From Palsa-504 sp963767565 (lineage in GTDB: Bacteria > Actinomycetota > Actinomycetes > Streptosporangiales > Streptosporangiaceae), in assembly GCA_963767565.1 (NCBI GenBank), contig CAVYEG010000014.1:1-64000 (forward strand): a stretch of DNA of 64,000 nt, in the 5' to 3' direction. The notes beneath the pieces were generated by a model. It searched no databases and was not told the origin of the DNA. It saw only the letters and a program-made list of their open reading frames with translations. The position numbers and the translations under genes are program-made. Below are positions 9,152 through 18,215 of this stretch, piece by piece (the first letter of the stretch is position 1; every line of letters starts with the position of its first letter).

Positions 9152-9927
9152 CTCGCCAGCTCTCGCGTCGCGAAGAACAAGCCGAGCCCCTCGAGCGCGC
9201 CGTCCGGCCGGACGTGCCTGAAGTACGTCACGCCGAAGCCCGCGTCGCGCAGGAAGCGGGCGAGCTCCTCGATCGTGTACCCGGCGACGCGATCGGACTG
9301 GAAGACGTGCGCGTCCGACGCCCGATTCTCGCCGATCTCTGGGAGCGGGCCGCCGAGCTCGTGAAACTCCCCGACGATCTCGTCGATCAGGTGGAGCCTC
9401 CGCGACGTCAGCACGATCGGCCATTCGGCGCCTTCGCAATCCAGCTTGAGCAGCCGGACGCGGCGCTGTCCGCGGTTGGTGGCCAGGTCGACGACGTCGT
9501 CGAAGGCGATCTTCGCGACCGGTTCGCCGAGGCCCCAAAGAACCGAGCCGCCTCCGGTGTTGAGGACTCCGGCCATGCCTGGATAGGACTGCGGAAAGGC
9601 GTGGTAGCCGTCGATGCGCAGCTCGTCGTCATTCGAATCGGACCGCCAGGCGGCCGCATGGATGAGCCGCACATAGCCCTGGTCGACGTACGGCCTCAGG
9701 TGCTCGGCGGCCGCCGCGCAGTTCGCCCGGTCCGGCTCGATGCTCCAGACCTGCTGGCCGCCCCTCAGCACGACGGCGTGCGTAAACGAGCCTATGTGTG
9801 CCCCGACGTCGACGACGACGTCCTCGGGCTCGAAACGTTCCGGCAGCCGGTACTCGTTGTAGGCGACCACGCTGTCGAAGATCAGCTGATCGAGCGTGCC
9901 GGATCGGAAGCTCCACATGTCAGTCAC
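9148..9927 (-). CDS. FkbM family SAM-dependent methyltransferase
   Basis: About 259 residues. The SAM-binding Rossmann motif is DVVVDVGAHIGSFTHAV, followed by an acidic second strand (VWSIEPDRANC) and the family segment VRLLKLDCEGAEWPIV. Members usually O-methylate sugars or polyketides. It lies upstream of, and overlaps, the GT4 gene by four bases, so the methyl acceptor is probably a glycan made with that transferase. The GTG at 9927 or the ATG at 9918 could be the start; neither has a strong ribosome site. Confidence 0.88.
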   Translation of the reverse strand: MTDMWSFRSGTLDQLIFDSVVAYNEYRLPERFEPEDVVVDVGAHIGSFTHAVVLRGGQQVWSIEPDRANCAAAAEHLRPYVDQGYVRLIHAAAWRSDSNDDELRIDGYHAFPQSYPGMAGVLNTGGGSVLWGLGEPVAKIAFDDVVDLATNRGQRRVRLLKLDCEGAEWPIVLTSRRLHLIDEIVGEFHELGGPLPEIGENRASDAHVFQSDRVAGYTIEELARFLRDAGFGVTYFRHVRPDGALEGLGLFFATRELAS

Positions 9928-9963
9928 CGATCAGATGAACCCGCCCGGGCCGGGCCGCGGTGC

Positions 9964-10569
9964 CTATTTGACGAACGTGTAGCTGTCACAGATCGAGTAC
10001 GGCGGCTGCCCGTTGGGCAACGGCATCAGCGACATCAAGAGCAACGCCGCATCCGAAAGACCGGCGCGCTCGTAGGTGGCTGCGCCTGGCGAACCGCTCT
10101 GACCGATGAGGATGTAGCTCACGTAGCTGTACAAGCCGTAGCCCGTCTGCGTGTGCGAGCTGATCTGCTCCAGCTTCTGCAGCTCACGCCCGGCGCCGTA
10201 CTTCGCCAGGTAATCGTAGAAGGCCCCTTGCGGCACCGCGGAGTTGCCCAGGTTCTGCGTCGTCACGGCGAAGAGATACCCCGGATTGCTCATGTACTGA
10301 TCGAGATTACCGGGGACTGTGGCGTTGTTCTGGCCCGGAACTACCCACTCCTGAACCTTGGTCGTCGGCTTGTTCGCGTCCAGGATGACGATCCAGTAGC
10401 TGTTGTCGGCCGGCTGGTTGGGTTTGACGACCTGCGAGCTACCGCCTTGCCCGATCCTGATGTACGGCACCGCGCCGGACTGGTTGTAAGGGCTGCGGAT
10501 CGTGTAGGCCAGCATGGGCGGCATGTCCCCCATTTTCGCTGCTTCCGCCCTGTGCGCCTCTTCCGTCAT
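9964..10569 (-). CDS. Hypothetical protein, unknown function
   Basis: A 201-residue protein with no clear family. The start is set by an excellent ribosome site (GGAAGGAGCT) before the ATG at 10569. After a short helical N terminus comes a beta-rich body containing DNSYWIVILDANKP, GYLFAVTTQNLG, an alternating helical stretch (AFYDYLAKYGAGRELQKLEQ) and GLYSYVSYILIGQSG. The pattern faintly recalls the ILEI/FAM3-type carbohydrate-binding fold, but this is only an impression. No signal peptide is seen. It is upstream of and co-directional with the FkbM/GT4 pair (36 bases), so it may belong to the same transcript. Confidence 0.7.
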   Translation of the reverse strand: MTEEAHRAEAAKMGDMPPMLAYTIRSPYNQSGAVPYIRIGQGGSSQVVKPNQPADNSYWIVILDANKPTTKVQEWVVPGQNNATVPGNLDQYMSNPGYLFAVTTQNLGNSAVPQGAFYDYLAKYGAGRELQKLEQISSHTQTGYGLYSYVSYILIGQSGSPGAATYERAGLSDAALLLMSLMPLPNGQPPYSICDSYTFVK

Positions 10570-10689
10570 GTGCGCAGCTCCTTCCAGGAACGACCGTGAC
10601 CCTCCCGCCTGCCGCACCCGCAGAGCCCTTCGTGTCGAACGGCAGCTGGCGGCGGCAGCCCTGAACGAGGTGTCCGCAGGACATACATA

Positions 10690-10717
10690 CGGTTACCCGT
10701 CCGGGTGGGTATGTCAA
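10690..10717 (-). promoter_or_regulatory. Putative promoter with overlapping inverted repeat
   Basis: On the minus strand TTGACA (10717-10712) and TAACCG (10695-10690) are spaced by 16 bases, about 120 bases upstream of the gene that starts at 10569. An imperfect palindrome (ACATAC at 10681-10686, GTATGT at 10709-10714, with ACCCG/CGGGT inside) overlaps it and could be a repressor site. The reading is by consensus only. Confidence 0.4.
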
Positions 10718-11157
10718 GATGAATCTGTTCACGGGGTTTACGTGAGTTGATTTTGTGCGATTGCGGGAGAGTCGCAGGGCCAACAAGCGTTTGACCGTGG
10801 ATCGGTCACCGGGTTCGAGTGGCTAGGTGAACCGGAAAGAATATATATAAGGGCAGGTTAGGGATATAATTCCGTGAAGCTTTCCCTATGTCCACAGATG
10901 TGGCCGTAGCTGCACCGCGCTCGCCATGCCACGTCCTGCGGTCTCAGGTCCCGGGCTCCGGCCGAGGTCGCCTTGCCTGACATGGTATGGACCACTTTCC
11001 CATCAAGCAGGTCGGCTCGATTGCTTTGGCGATCATCTTGATAGCCGTGGCAGTATGGGACCTCAGTAACACCTGAGGAGAAAGTTACTGTCCTTACTTT
11101 GCCCGGATAATTCATGTTATATCAGGCTAATTCCTCTAGTTCCACCCTCTGCCCCCC
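10718..11157. other. Intergenic stretch, AT-richer, no supported gene
   Basis: This stretch lies between the unknown gene at 9964-10569 and the promoter of the Ig-repeat gene. It is noticeably AT-rich for this genome at 10840-10880 (runs such as ATATATATAA) and 11070-11130. An open frame of 85 codons on the minus strand lacks a usable ribosome site and coding bias, so I do not call it. I see no RNA gene. Confidence 0.5.
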
Positions 11158-11186
11158 TTGCAGCGGTTCCCTCTGCGGTGTTAGGT
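11158..11186 (+). promoter_or_regulatory. Putative promoter of the Ig-repeat/beta-helix gene
   Basis: TTGCAG (11158-11163), a 17-base spacer and TTAGGT (11181-11186) resemble a housekeeping-sigma promoter. It is about 75 bases upstream of the ribosome site at 11254. The whole 11.3-26.9 kb gene run could be read from here, because no terminator is visible before 26.9 kb. Confidence 0.4.
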
Positions 11187-11265
11187 TTCGCCGGGGTTTT
11201 ATCGTTTCGTTCGCCCGCAAGGCGCCTCAACCCGCAGGAGCGTGCGAGCGAGTGGGGAGATGGTG

Positions 11266-14200
11266 ATGACGAGCGTTCGTCGCTGGCCAGGTTTGTGGGT
11301 TCTGTCTCTGGTCATCGCCATGGTGGCGGCATTTGCGCTGACAGCCGGTTCCCCGGCGTCGGCAGCGTCGGTGCGGACCGCGGCGCCCGCGGCGTCCGCG
11401 ACGCCCGTGCAGATGAACTATGCCTGCACGTCGAAGGCCACCGGCCTGGTGCGCTACGTAAGCAGCACGACAAGCTGCACCAGAGCCGAGAACGCCGTGA
11501 CGATCGTGCCGGGGCCGGTCTACCTGTGCGTCTACTTCAACTTCGCCGTACGGCAGGTGGCGGCCGCGAGCGACTGCCCGTCGTCCAGGTTCCTGAAAGA
11601 GGTGACGCTGCCGCCGACCAGCGGCCCGGTCTACTTCTGCGCGCTGAAGATAAATGGCCTGCTGACCTACACCACCAATCCGAGCAGCTGCAACACGACC
11701 CTTCAGTTCCCGGTGGTGGTGCCGGTGCCCCACACGGTGTCGGTGACCAACCCGGGTAACCAGACCTCGACCGTGGGCAGCGCGGTCAGCCTGCAGATCC
11801 AGGCCAGCGATTCGGCCAGCGGGCAGACCCTGACCTACTCCGCGGCCGGGCTCCCGGCCGGGCTGTCGATCAACTCCTCCACAGGCCTGATCTCCGGCAC
11901 CCCGACCACTGCCGGGACCTCCAGCGTCACGGTCACCGCCACCGACACCACCGGGGCGCACGGGTCCGCGTCGTTCACCTGGACGGTCAACCCGGTGCCC
12001 AATACGGTGTCGGTGACCAACCCGGGTAACCAGACCTCGACCGTGGGCAGCGCGGTCAGCCTGCAGATCCAGGCCAGCGATTCGGCCAGCGGGCAGACCC
12101 TGACCTACTCCGCGGCCGGGCTCCCGGCCGGGCTGTCGATCAACTCCTCCACAGGCCTGATCTCCGGCACCCCGACCACTGCCGGGACCTCCAGCGTCAC
12201 GGTCACCGCCACCGACACCACCGGGGCGCACGGGTCCGCGTCGTTCACCTGGACGGTCAACCCGGTGCCCAATACGGTGTCGGTGACCAACCCGGGTAAC
12301 CAGACCTCGACCGTGGGCAGCGCGGTCAGCCTGCAGATCCAGGCCAGCGATTCGGCCAGCGGGCAGACCCTGACCTACTCCGCGGCCGGGCTCCCGGCCG
12401 GGCTGTCGATCAACTCCTCCACAGGCCTGATCTCCGGCACCCCGACCACTGCCGGGACCTCCAGCGTCACGGTCACCGCCACCGACACCACCGGGGCGCA
12501 CGGGTCCGCGTCGTTCACCTGGACGGTCAACCCGGTGCCCAATACGGTGTCGGTGACCAACCCGGGTAACCAGACCTCGACCGTGGGCAGCGCGGTCAGC
12601 CTGCAGATCCAGGCCAGCGATTCGGCCAGCGGGCAGACCCTGACCTACTCCGCGGCCGGGCTCCCGGCCGGGCTGTCGATCAACTCCTCCACAGGCCTGA
12701 TCTCCGGCACCCCGACCACTGCCGGGACCTCCAGCGTCACGGTCACCGCCACCGACACCACCGGGGCGCACGGGTCCGCGTCGTTCACCTGGACGGTCAA
12801 CCCGGCCCAGCCGCCGACCGCGGTCAACCAGAGCTACAACGCGGTCGGCAACACCACGCTCGCCGTCGGAACCACCGTCACCGGGCCGGCCGCCATCGTC
12901 AACGCTAGCCAGGGCCTGCTGAACGGCGACAGCGGCAACGCGTCGTGCGGCACGCTCACCGTGACCGGGAAGACCACACCCGCTCACGGCACGGTCACGG
13001 TGAACCCGGCCAGGCACCTTCACCTACTTGCAGGCCGCGGGCTTCACCGGCACCGACACCTTCCAGTACACGATCACCTGCGGCACCTCCGGCACGACCG
13101 CCTCGGCCACGGTCACGATCACGGTCGGCACGGTGGTCTGGTACGTCGATGACTCGCAGGCCGCCGCCGGGACCGGCGAGTCGAACGCCCCGTTCAACAC
13201 CCTCGCCGCCGCCAACAGCGCTGTCGGTGCGAACAGCATCGTCTTCCTGTACCAGGGCAACGCCACCTACACCGGCGGCCTGACGATGAAGTCCGGCGAT
13301 GACCTGTGGGGCCAGCCGCACGGCCTGACGGTCGGCAGCTACGACCTGGTTGCTCCGGGCGGATCCAATCCCACCATCACCAACTCTGGCGGGGACGGGA
13401 TCGACCTGGCCAGCAATGTCGACATTGAGAACGTCACCGTCTCGCGCGCGAGCGGCATCGGGATCAACGGCCAGCAGGTCACCGGCACGGTGACGATCGC
13501 AAACAGCACCTTCACCGGTTCCATGGTCAACAACGCGGTCATCACCGACACCAGCGGAACCCTGACCCTGACCGTCACCGGCAGCACGTTCAGTAACAGC
13601 AACACCACCACTAACAATGACAGCGGCCACGGGCTGGACATCAACGCCAACGGCAGCACGGACGCCACCGTCAGCGTCACCGGCTCGACGTTCACGGGCA
13701 ACGTCGGCGACGAGTTCAGGTTCGCGACCGACTCCGGCGCCACCGGCACCGAAAGCGTCACGTTCTCGGACAACCAGGCGAGCGGCGTCGGCATCGACGG
13801 CGGCGGCGGCTCCGGCGCGTCGATCAGCCAGCTCGGCAACAACACCACCACGATCACGATGGACGGCAACAACGTCCAGAACATCACGGACAACGGCATC
13901 GGAGTAGACAACGAGAGCTCGGGGACAGTTTCGGGCACGATCAACGGCAACACCGTCGGATCGCCCACGGTGGCCAACTCCGGCGGCAGCAACAGCATCA
14001 GTGCCACCGCCGAAGGCGCGGGGACCGAGACGCTCGCGATCACCGGCAACAAGCTCTATCAGTACGACGACTTCGCCGGGATCTACTACATCGACCGCGA
14101 GGGCAGCCCGACCTTGAACCTGACGATCACCGGCAACACGATCGCCGACCCCGCCGGTAATAACACCAATGGCGGCGCCTGGGGGATCTACGGCGAGGCC

Positions 14201-14482
14201 GGCGCCGCCACTGGAAACGCCGGCAAGGTGTGTGCCGCCATCACCGGCAACTCGCTCACCGGAGCGGGCCAGACGAGCCTGGGATCCTTTGACATCGAAC
14301 TCGACCAGAACATCGCCGGCGTCACCTACGAGCTGCCCGGGTACACCGGCGGCTCCACCGACACCAACGCGGTGGCCACCTTCGTGGCGGGCAACAACAA
14401 CAGCGGCGGCACCCCCAGCGTTGTCGCCACCGTCACCGGCGCCCCCGGCTTCGTGGGCGGATCGAGCTGCCCGGCGCCGTGA
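11266..14482 (+). CDS. Secreted Ig-like repeat / right-handed beta-helix surface protein (frame broken by 1-base indel)
   Basis: A putative adhesin or glycan-binding wall protein. The ATG at 11266 follows GGGGAG by six bases and begins a clear signal peptide (hydrophobic core, cleavage near ASA-AS). Next come three short modules with two cysteines each (YACTSKATGLVRYV, YLCVYFNFAVRQV, YFCALKINGLLTY), then four identical 90-residue putative-Ig (He_PIG type) repeats. A short all-beta domain and a long Gly/Asn/Thr-rich beta-helix (VTGSTFTGN type repeats) follow, ending at 14482. The first frame runs 11266 to about 13010; the second is open from 13028 or earlier to 14482. An extra base near 13005-13013 (around CCCGGCCAGGC) is the simplest explanation; corrected length is about 1071 residues. 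No sortase signal or C-terminal membrane anchor is seen. Confidence 0.8.
11734..12805 (+). repeat. Four tandem 270-bp repeats encoding identical Ig-like domains
   Basis: Units begin at 11734, 12004, 12274 and 12544; the last ends near 12805. By eye the copies are base-for-base identical, including synonymous positions. This points to very recent duplication or ongoing gene conversion. Each unit encodes 90 residues (TVSVTNPGNQTSTVGSAVS to SFTWTVNPVPN). Copy number is therefore likely variable between strains and could be collapsed or expanded in assembly. Confidence 0.95.
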
Positions 14483-14525
14483 GGGATATCAGAAGGGTCG
14501 CGGAACCGGAGCATAAGGAGAGCAC

Positions 14526-15023
14526 ATGGCCGACCCGTTCCTCGGCGAGATCAGGATCATGGCCTTCAACTTCGCCCCCCGGGGCTGGGCGCTGTGCAAC
14601 GGGCAGATCCTCCCGGTCAGCCAGAACCCGCCGCTGGCCTCGCTGCTGAAAAATACCTACGGAGGTGACGGCCAGACCACCTTCGGCCTGCCCAACCTGC
14701 AGGGCCGGACGGCCAACCACACCGGCACCGGCTTCATCCTCGGGCAGGTCGGCGGCGAACCGGCCCACACCCTGAACGCCGGCGAGACGCCGTCCCATAC
14801 GCACACCGCCTACGGCTCCACCTCGGCCGCCGATTCGGATCTGCCCGCCCAGAACTACCTCGGCGCGGCGGACAACATCTACGCGCCGCCGGCGCACCTC
14901 ACGGCGATACATCCGTCGACCGTCACCAGCGCCAGCGCCGGCCAGCCGCACGACAACATGCAGCCGTACCTGGTGCTGAACTTCTGCATCGCGCTGACCG
15001 GCATCTACCCGTCGCAGAACTAG
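14526..15023 (+). CDS. Phage tail collar / microcystin-dependent (MdpB-like) protein 1
   Basis: A 165-residue tail-collar domain protein. Signatures are FLGEIRIMAFNFAPRGWALC, NGQILPVSQNPPLASLL, TYGGDGQTTFGLPNLQGR, the HTHTA segment and the C-terminal QPYLVLNFCIALTGIYPSQN. The fold is the receptor- or glycan-binding tip module of tail fibres. Many bacteria carry it without phage genes, often as three tandem genes as here. AAGGAG precedes the ATG. There are 43 bases after the beta-helix gene and 9 before the next collar gene. No signal peptide. Confidence 0.92.
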   Translation: MADPFLGEIRIMAFNFAPRGWALCNGQILPVSQNPPLASLLKNTYGGDGQTTFGLPNLQGRTANHTGTGFILGQVGGEPAHTLNAGETPSHTHTAYGSTSAADSDLPAQNYLGAADNIYAPPAHLTAIHPSTVTSASAGQPHDNMQPYLVLNFCIALTGIYPSQN

Positions 15024-15032
15024 GAGCTTGCG

Positions 15033-15539
15033 GTGGCCGATCCTTACATCGGAGAGATCAAGATGGGCGGGTGGAACTTCGCCCCGTACGGCTGGGCCAT
15101 GTGCAATGGCCAGCTGATGCCGATCGACCAGAATCCGGCACTGTTCCAGCTGATCGGCACCACGTACGGCGGCGACGGGATCACCAACTTCGCCCTGCCC
15201 GACCTGCGCGGGCGGCTGCCGGTGCACCAGGGCACCGGGTACGCGATGGGGCAGGCCGCGGGATCGGAGACGGTCACCCTCACCATCGGCCAGGTTCCCG
15301 CGCACCCGCACTCGTTCATGTGCTCCACCGATGGCGCCACCAAAGGCGTGCCCACCCAGAACGTGCCCGCGGGCACCGGGTCGGGCAATGCTTACATCCA
15401 GGCGGTGGCGACCGCCGCGATGGCCCCCGGCAGCATTCCGCCGAGCGGCGGCAACGGGCAGCCGCACTCCAACATCCAGCCGTTTCAGTGTGTGACGTTC
15501 ATCATCGCGCTGATCGGCATTTTCCCGTCTCGGACCTGA
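15033..15539 (+). CDS. Phage tail collar / MdpB-like protein 2
   Basis: A 168-residue paralogue of its two neighbours, with the same order of motifs (YIGEIKMGGWNFAPYGWAMC, TYGGDGITNFALPDLRGR, PAHPHS, IQPFQCVTFIIALIGIFPSR). The GTG start lies after TAGGAG, nine bases from the previous stop. Sequence divergence among the three copies means the duplications are old, unlike the Ig repeats upstream. They may form a hetero-trimeric fibre tip, which is inference. Confidence 0.92.
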   Translation: MADPYIGEIKMGGWNFAPYGWAMCNGQLMPIDQNPALFQLIGTTYGGDGITNFALPDLRGRLPVHQGTGYAMGQAAGSETVTLTIGQVPAHPHSFMCSTDGATKGVPTQNVPAGTGSGNAYIQAVATAAMAPGSIPPSGGNGQPHSNIQPFQCVTFIIALIGIFPSRT

Positions 15540-15552
15540 AAGGCGCGTCCCG

Positions 15553-16080
15553 GTGGCTGACCCGTTCCTCGGCGAGATCAGGATCTTCCCGTTCGGCTTC
15601 GCTCCCGTAGGGTGGGCGTCCTGTAACGGCCAGCTGCTCGCGATCAGCCAGAACACTGCGCTGTTCTCGCTGTTCGGAACCACCTTCGGCGGCAACGGCA
15701 CCACCACCTTCGGGTTGCCGAACCTGCAGGGCGCCTCTCCCATACATCAGGGTCAGGCCCCGGGACTCAGCTGGTACGACGTCGGCCAGACGGGCGGGTC
15801 GCCGACCGTGACGCTGCTATCCACGCAGCTTCCGCCACACCCCCACACCCTGCAGGGAGACGCTCGCCCGGCCGACCTGAACACGCCGTCCTCGGCGACC
15901 GCACTGGCGCGCTCCTCGCCCGCCATCTACAAGACGCAGGCCGGAGCCGCGACCCAGCAGATGGCGGCCCAGGTCATAGGCGGTTCGGGGGGCAGCAGCG
16001 GCCCGCACAACAACCTGATGCCGTACCTGACGCTGAACTTCTGTGTCGCGCTGCGGGGCATCTACCCGGCCCGCAGTTGA
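15553..16080 (+). CDS. Phage tail collar / MdpB-like protein 3
   Basis: A 175-residue third collar paralogue, with FLGEIRIFPFGFAPVGWASC, TFGGNGTTTFGLPNLQG, LPPHPHTLQ and a C terminus NLMPYLTLNFCVALRGIYPA. It has a slightly longer insert before the HPH segment (residues about 65-85). The GTG start is 13 bases from the previous stop. Its stop overlaps the TTG start of the GNAT gene (TTGA), so the acetyltransferase is translationally linked to the collar trio. Confidence 0.92.
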   Translation: MADPFLGEIRIFPFGFAPVGWASCNGQLLAISQNTALFSLFGTTFGGNGTTTFGLPNLQGASPIHQGQAPGLSWYDVGQTGGSPTVTLLSTQLPPHPHTLQGDARPADLNTPSSATALARSSPAIYKTQAGAATQQMAAQVIGGSGGSSGPHNNLMPYLTLNFCVALRGIYPARS

Positions 16081-16556
16081 CCACGACGGCAAGGCCGGGC
16101 CTGCGCCCGGCCTGGTCAGGCGATGCCGAACTGCTGTACCGGATCTACGCGAGCACACGCGAGGATGAGCTCGCCGTCGTGCCATGGCACGACTCCCAGA
16201 AGGATGCGTTCCTGCGTATGCAGTTCGACACCCAGCACCGCTACTATCACGCGAACTTCCCGGACGCGAGCTACGACCTGATTGTCAGCGGTGACGAAGT
16301 GCTCGGCCGTCTGTACGTCGACCGCAGCGAGCAGGCCTGGAATGTGATCGACATCGCCCTGCTGCCCGAGCACCGCGGGAAGGGCATCGGGACGAAACTG
16401 CTCACCGACGTCCTCGCCGAGGCCGCCGCCGCGGCCAAGCCGGTCCACATGCACGTCGAGCGGTTCAACCCGGCCCGGCGCCTGTATGACCGGCTGGGCT
16501 TTTACCAGGTCGCCGATAAAGACGTCTACCTGCTGCTCGAGTGGAAGCCTTCGTGA
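16077..16556 (+). CDS. GNAT family N-acetyltransferase
   Basis: A 159-residue acyl-CoA-dependent acetyltransferase. The acetyl-CoA pyrophosphate loop is visible in LLPEHRGKGIGTKLLTDVL, with a preceding beta-strand (VIDIALL) and the C-terminal NPARRLYDRLGFYQV. The substrate is unknown. GNAT genes commonly follow MdpB-type collar genes, so it may modify a collar or other product of the operon; this is inference. The TTG start overlaps the upstream stop by four bases. Confidence 0.88.
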   Translation: MTTTARPGLRPAWSGDAELLYRIYASTREDELAVVPWHDSQKDAFLRMQFDTQHRYYHANFPDASYDLIVSGDEVLGRLYVDRSEQAWNVIDIALLPEHRGKGIGTKLLTDVLAEAAAAAKPVHMHVERFNPARRLYDRLGFYQVADKDVYLLLEWKPS

Positions 16557-16576
16557 CCGAAGGGGGATGATGCATC

Positions 16577-18063
16577 ATGCCGTCACTCGCAGAATTAATA
16601 CAGCAGCTCTATACGGACGCCACTAACCCGGCGTCACCGTTTTTTCTCCCGACGGTCATCCTGGAACAGACACTCCCGGCCGAGCCCCTGGCGATCGCTG
16701 ACCTCGACTGGGGCAGCCTCTCGGGGATGAGCCCCGACCTGCCCGACGCGCTGTGCGCCGCGATCAGTTCCGGCACGATCTGCTCGCCGCAGACCAGCGC
16801 GACCCTCACCTTGACTCAGCTGCAGATCGTGGGCCTGTCCAACGTCATGCCGTCCCCGCCCACGGTGAACGGGACCGAGGTCTCCTGGACGTTCCGGTTC
16901 GGCGGCGCCAGCAAGCTGCCGCCCGGCGTCACGGTACCGCCCGGCTTGGCTATCGAGGGAGCCTTCGCCATCGCGCTGTCGTGCTGCGCCTCCAGTGACG
17001 GCCGGACGTGTGCCAGCCGCCGGCGCCGCGGTCCGTCGCCGGGACCTTCACCGTCCGCCTTACCGGGGCCGTCCTCGCGATGACGCTCGACGTCAGCCTG
17101 ACCTCCGCGGTCAGCGACCCAGTCACCGTCACCGTCAAGGCCCTGTCGCTGACGGCGGACCAGGTCACGTTCGCCTTCCTGACCAGTTCACCAGGGCCGC
17201 ACGTGGGGACGTTCAACGCGCTGCTGCGCGACGCCTTCAACCGCACCGGGGGACCGGCGCTGCTCAAAACCATCAACGAGCGCCTCGGGCAGGCCCCGGC
17301 GCTCACCGCGTTGGGCGGCCTGCTCTCCGCGGTGTTCAGCAGCCAGTCAGATCCGGGGCTGCTGGCCTTTGTCGTGTCGATGCTGCACGACGCCGCCGGC
17401 GACCCGTCGGGCCAGTATTACCTGCCGAACCAGATCAAGCAGGCCACGAACCCGGTCCTCGACCCGTTCACCGCCGGCGGCGCGGACCTCGGTGACGTCG
17501 GGGCGTGGCGGCCCGGGGCGGGCGGAATCATCTGCGCCGGCATCGGCGGCGGAAACATCCCGCCGGACATCCAGGCGCCGGGCAGCAAGGTCCCGCTGCA
17601 CCTGGACGGCATCTCGATCTCCGGGACATCGAACCTGACCGCCCTGCCGGCGCTCGTCGTCGGCGACTCGATCTACGCCATGGTGGCGTGCAACGCGGTC
17701 GCGGGCTGGCCGGCCACGCTCACCATCAGCGGCGGCTTCGACCTCACCGTCACCTGCTGCACCACCAGCGACCGGCAGAACTGCGCTGGAGGCCCGCAGG
17801 ACAACACCGGCTCGGGGACCTTCCAGGCCACGGTGGCCAACGCGATGGTCGGCGTCAAGGCCACGGTCTCCGCCCCCGGCGGACAGCAGCTGGTCGTCAC
17901 CGCCGATGCGCTCTATTTCCGCTGTGACCCCAACGTCGTCAATCCCGGCAACATCAAGATCGCCATCAACATCACGTCGATTCCCCGCGGCCCCGTGCGG
18001 GACGACTGGAACACCGAGGCCATGGGCGTGTTCAACTCACCCCAGGCCGCCTGGCCATGGTGA
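16577..18063 (+). CDS. Beta-rich unknown protein, possible TULIP-like lipid-binding fold (frame broken by 1-base indel)
   Basis: The first frame runs 16577 to about 17010, and the second from about 17010 to 18063. One missing base near 17000-17030 joins them to give about 495 residues. The product has two related halves. Each has a strand-rich block with a CC-x2-SD-x3-C motif (residues about 136 and 393), followed by a block resembling GTFxVxLxxAxxxxxxxVS. The middle has GTFNALLRDAFNRTGGPALL and INERLGQAPALTALGG. Alternating strands plus the GLSNV and FN-type segments remind me of TULIP proteins (BPI/takeout/P47 types). This is a weak structural guess. There is no signal peptide. Its stop overlaps the next small gene. 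Confidence 0.6.
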
Positions 18064-18215
18064 CGGAGATCAGCGCCCGGCTCAATCAGCAGGCCGTACG
18101 GGACAGGCTGAGCGAGGTCGCCACCCAGGCGATCCAGTCGCTCCTGAAGCAGGACGCCGGCCTGGCCCGGCGGGTACTGGACGAAGTGGAAGCGAGGCAC
18201 CGGCATGAGCGCTGA
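18057..18215 (+). CDS. Small 52-residue helical protein embedded in the operon
   Basis: A short frame, ATG at 18057 to TGA at 18215. It overlaps the upstream gene's stop by 7 bases and the downstream gene's start by 11 bases. The peptide reads as one or two amphipathic helices (ARLNQQAVRDRLSEVATQAI, then LLKQDAGLARRVLDEVEA). The double overlap, the GC-rich third positions and the absence of any other coding frame in these 140 bases support it. No family recognised; a small chaperone or linker role is possible. Confidence 0.6.
   Translation: MVTEISARLNQQAVRDRLSEVATQAIQSLLKQDAGLARRVLDEVEARHRHER

Noticed and set aside
10858..11115. 85-codon minus-strand frame in the AT-rich gap
   Set aside because: No ribosome site at usable distance, no family likeness, no third-position GC bias.
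11734..12805. CRISPR-like array
   Set aside because: Repeats are contiguous 270-bp coding units with no spacers.
11227..13023. 598-codon minus-strand frame with a repeated peptide
   Set aside because: It is the antisense of the Ig repeats; repetition only reflects the DNA repeat. The plus frame has signal peptide and known domain.
14526..16080. Prophage remnant
   Set aside because: Only collar-type proteins are present; no integrase, terminase, capsid, sheath, baseplate or lysis genes, and GC matches the chromosome.
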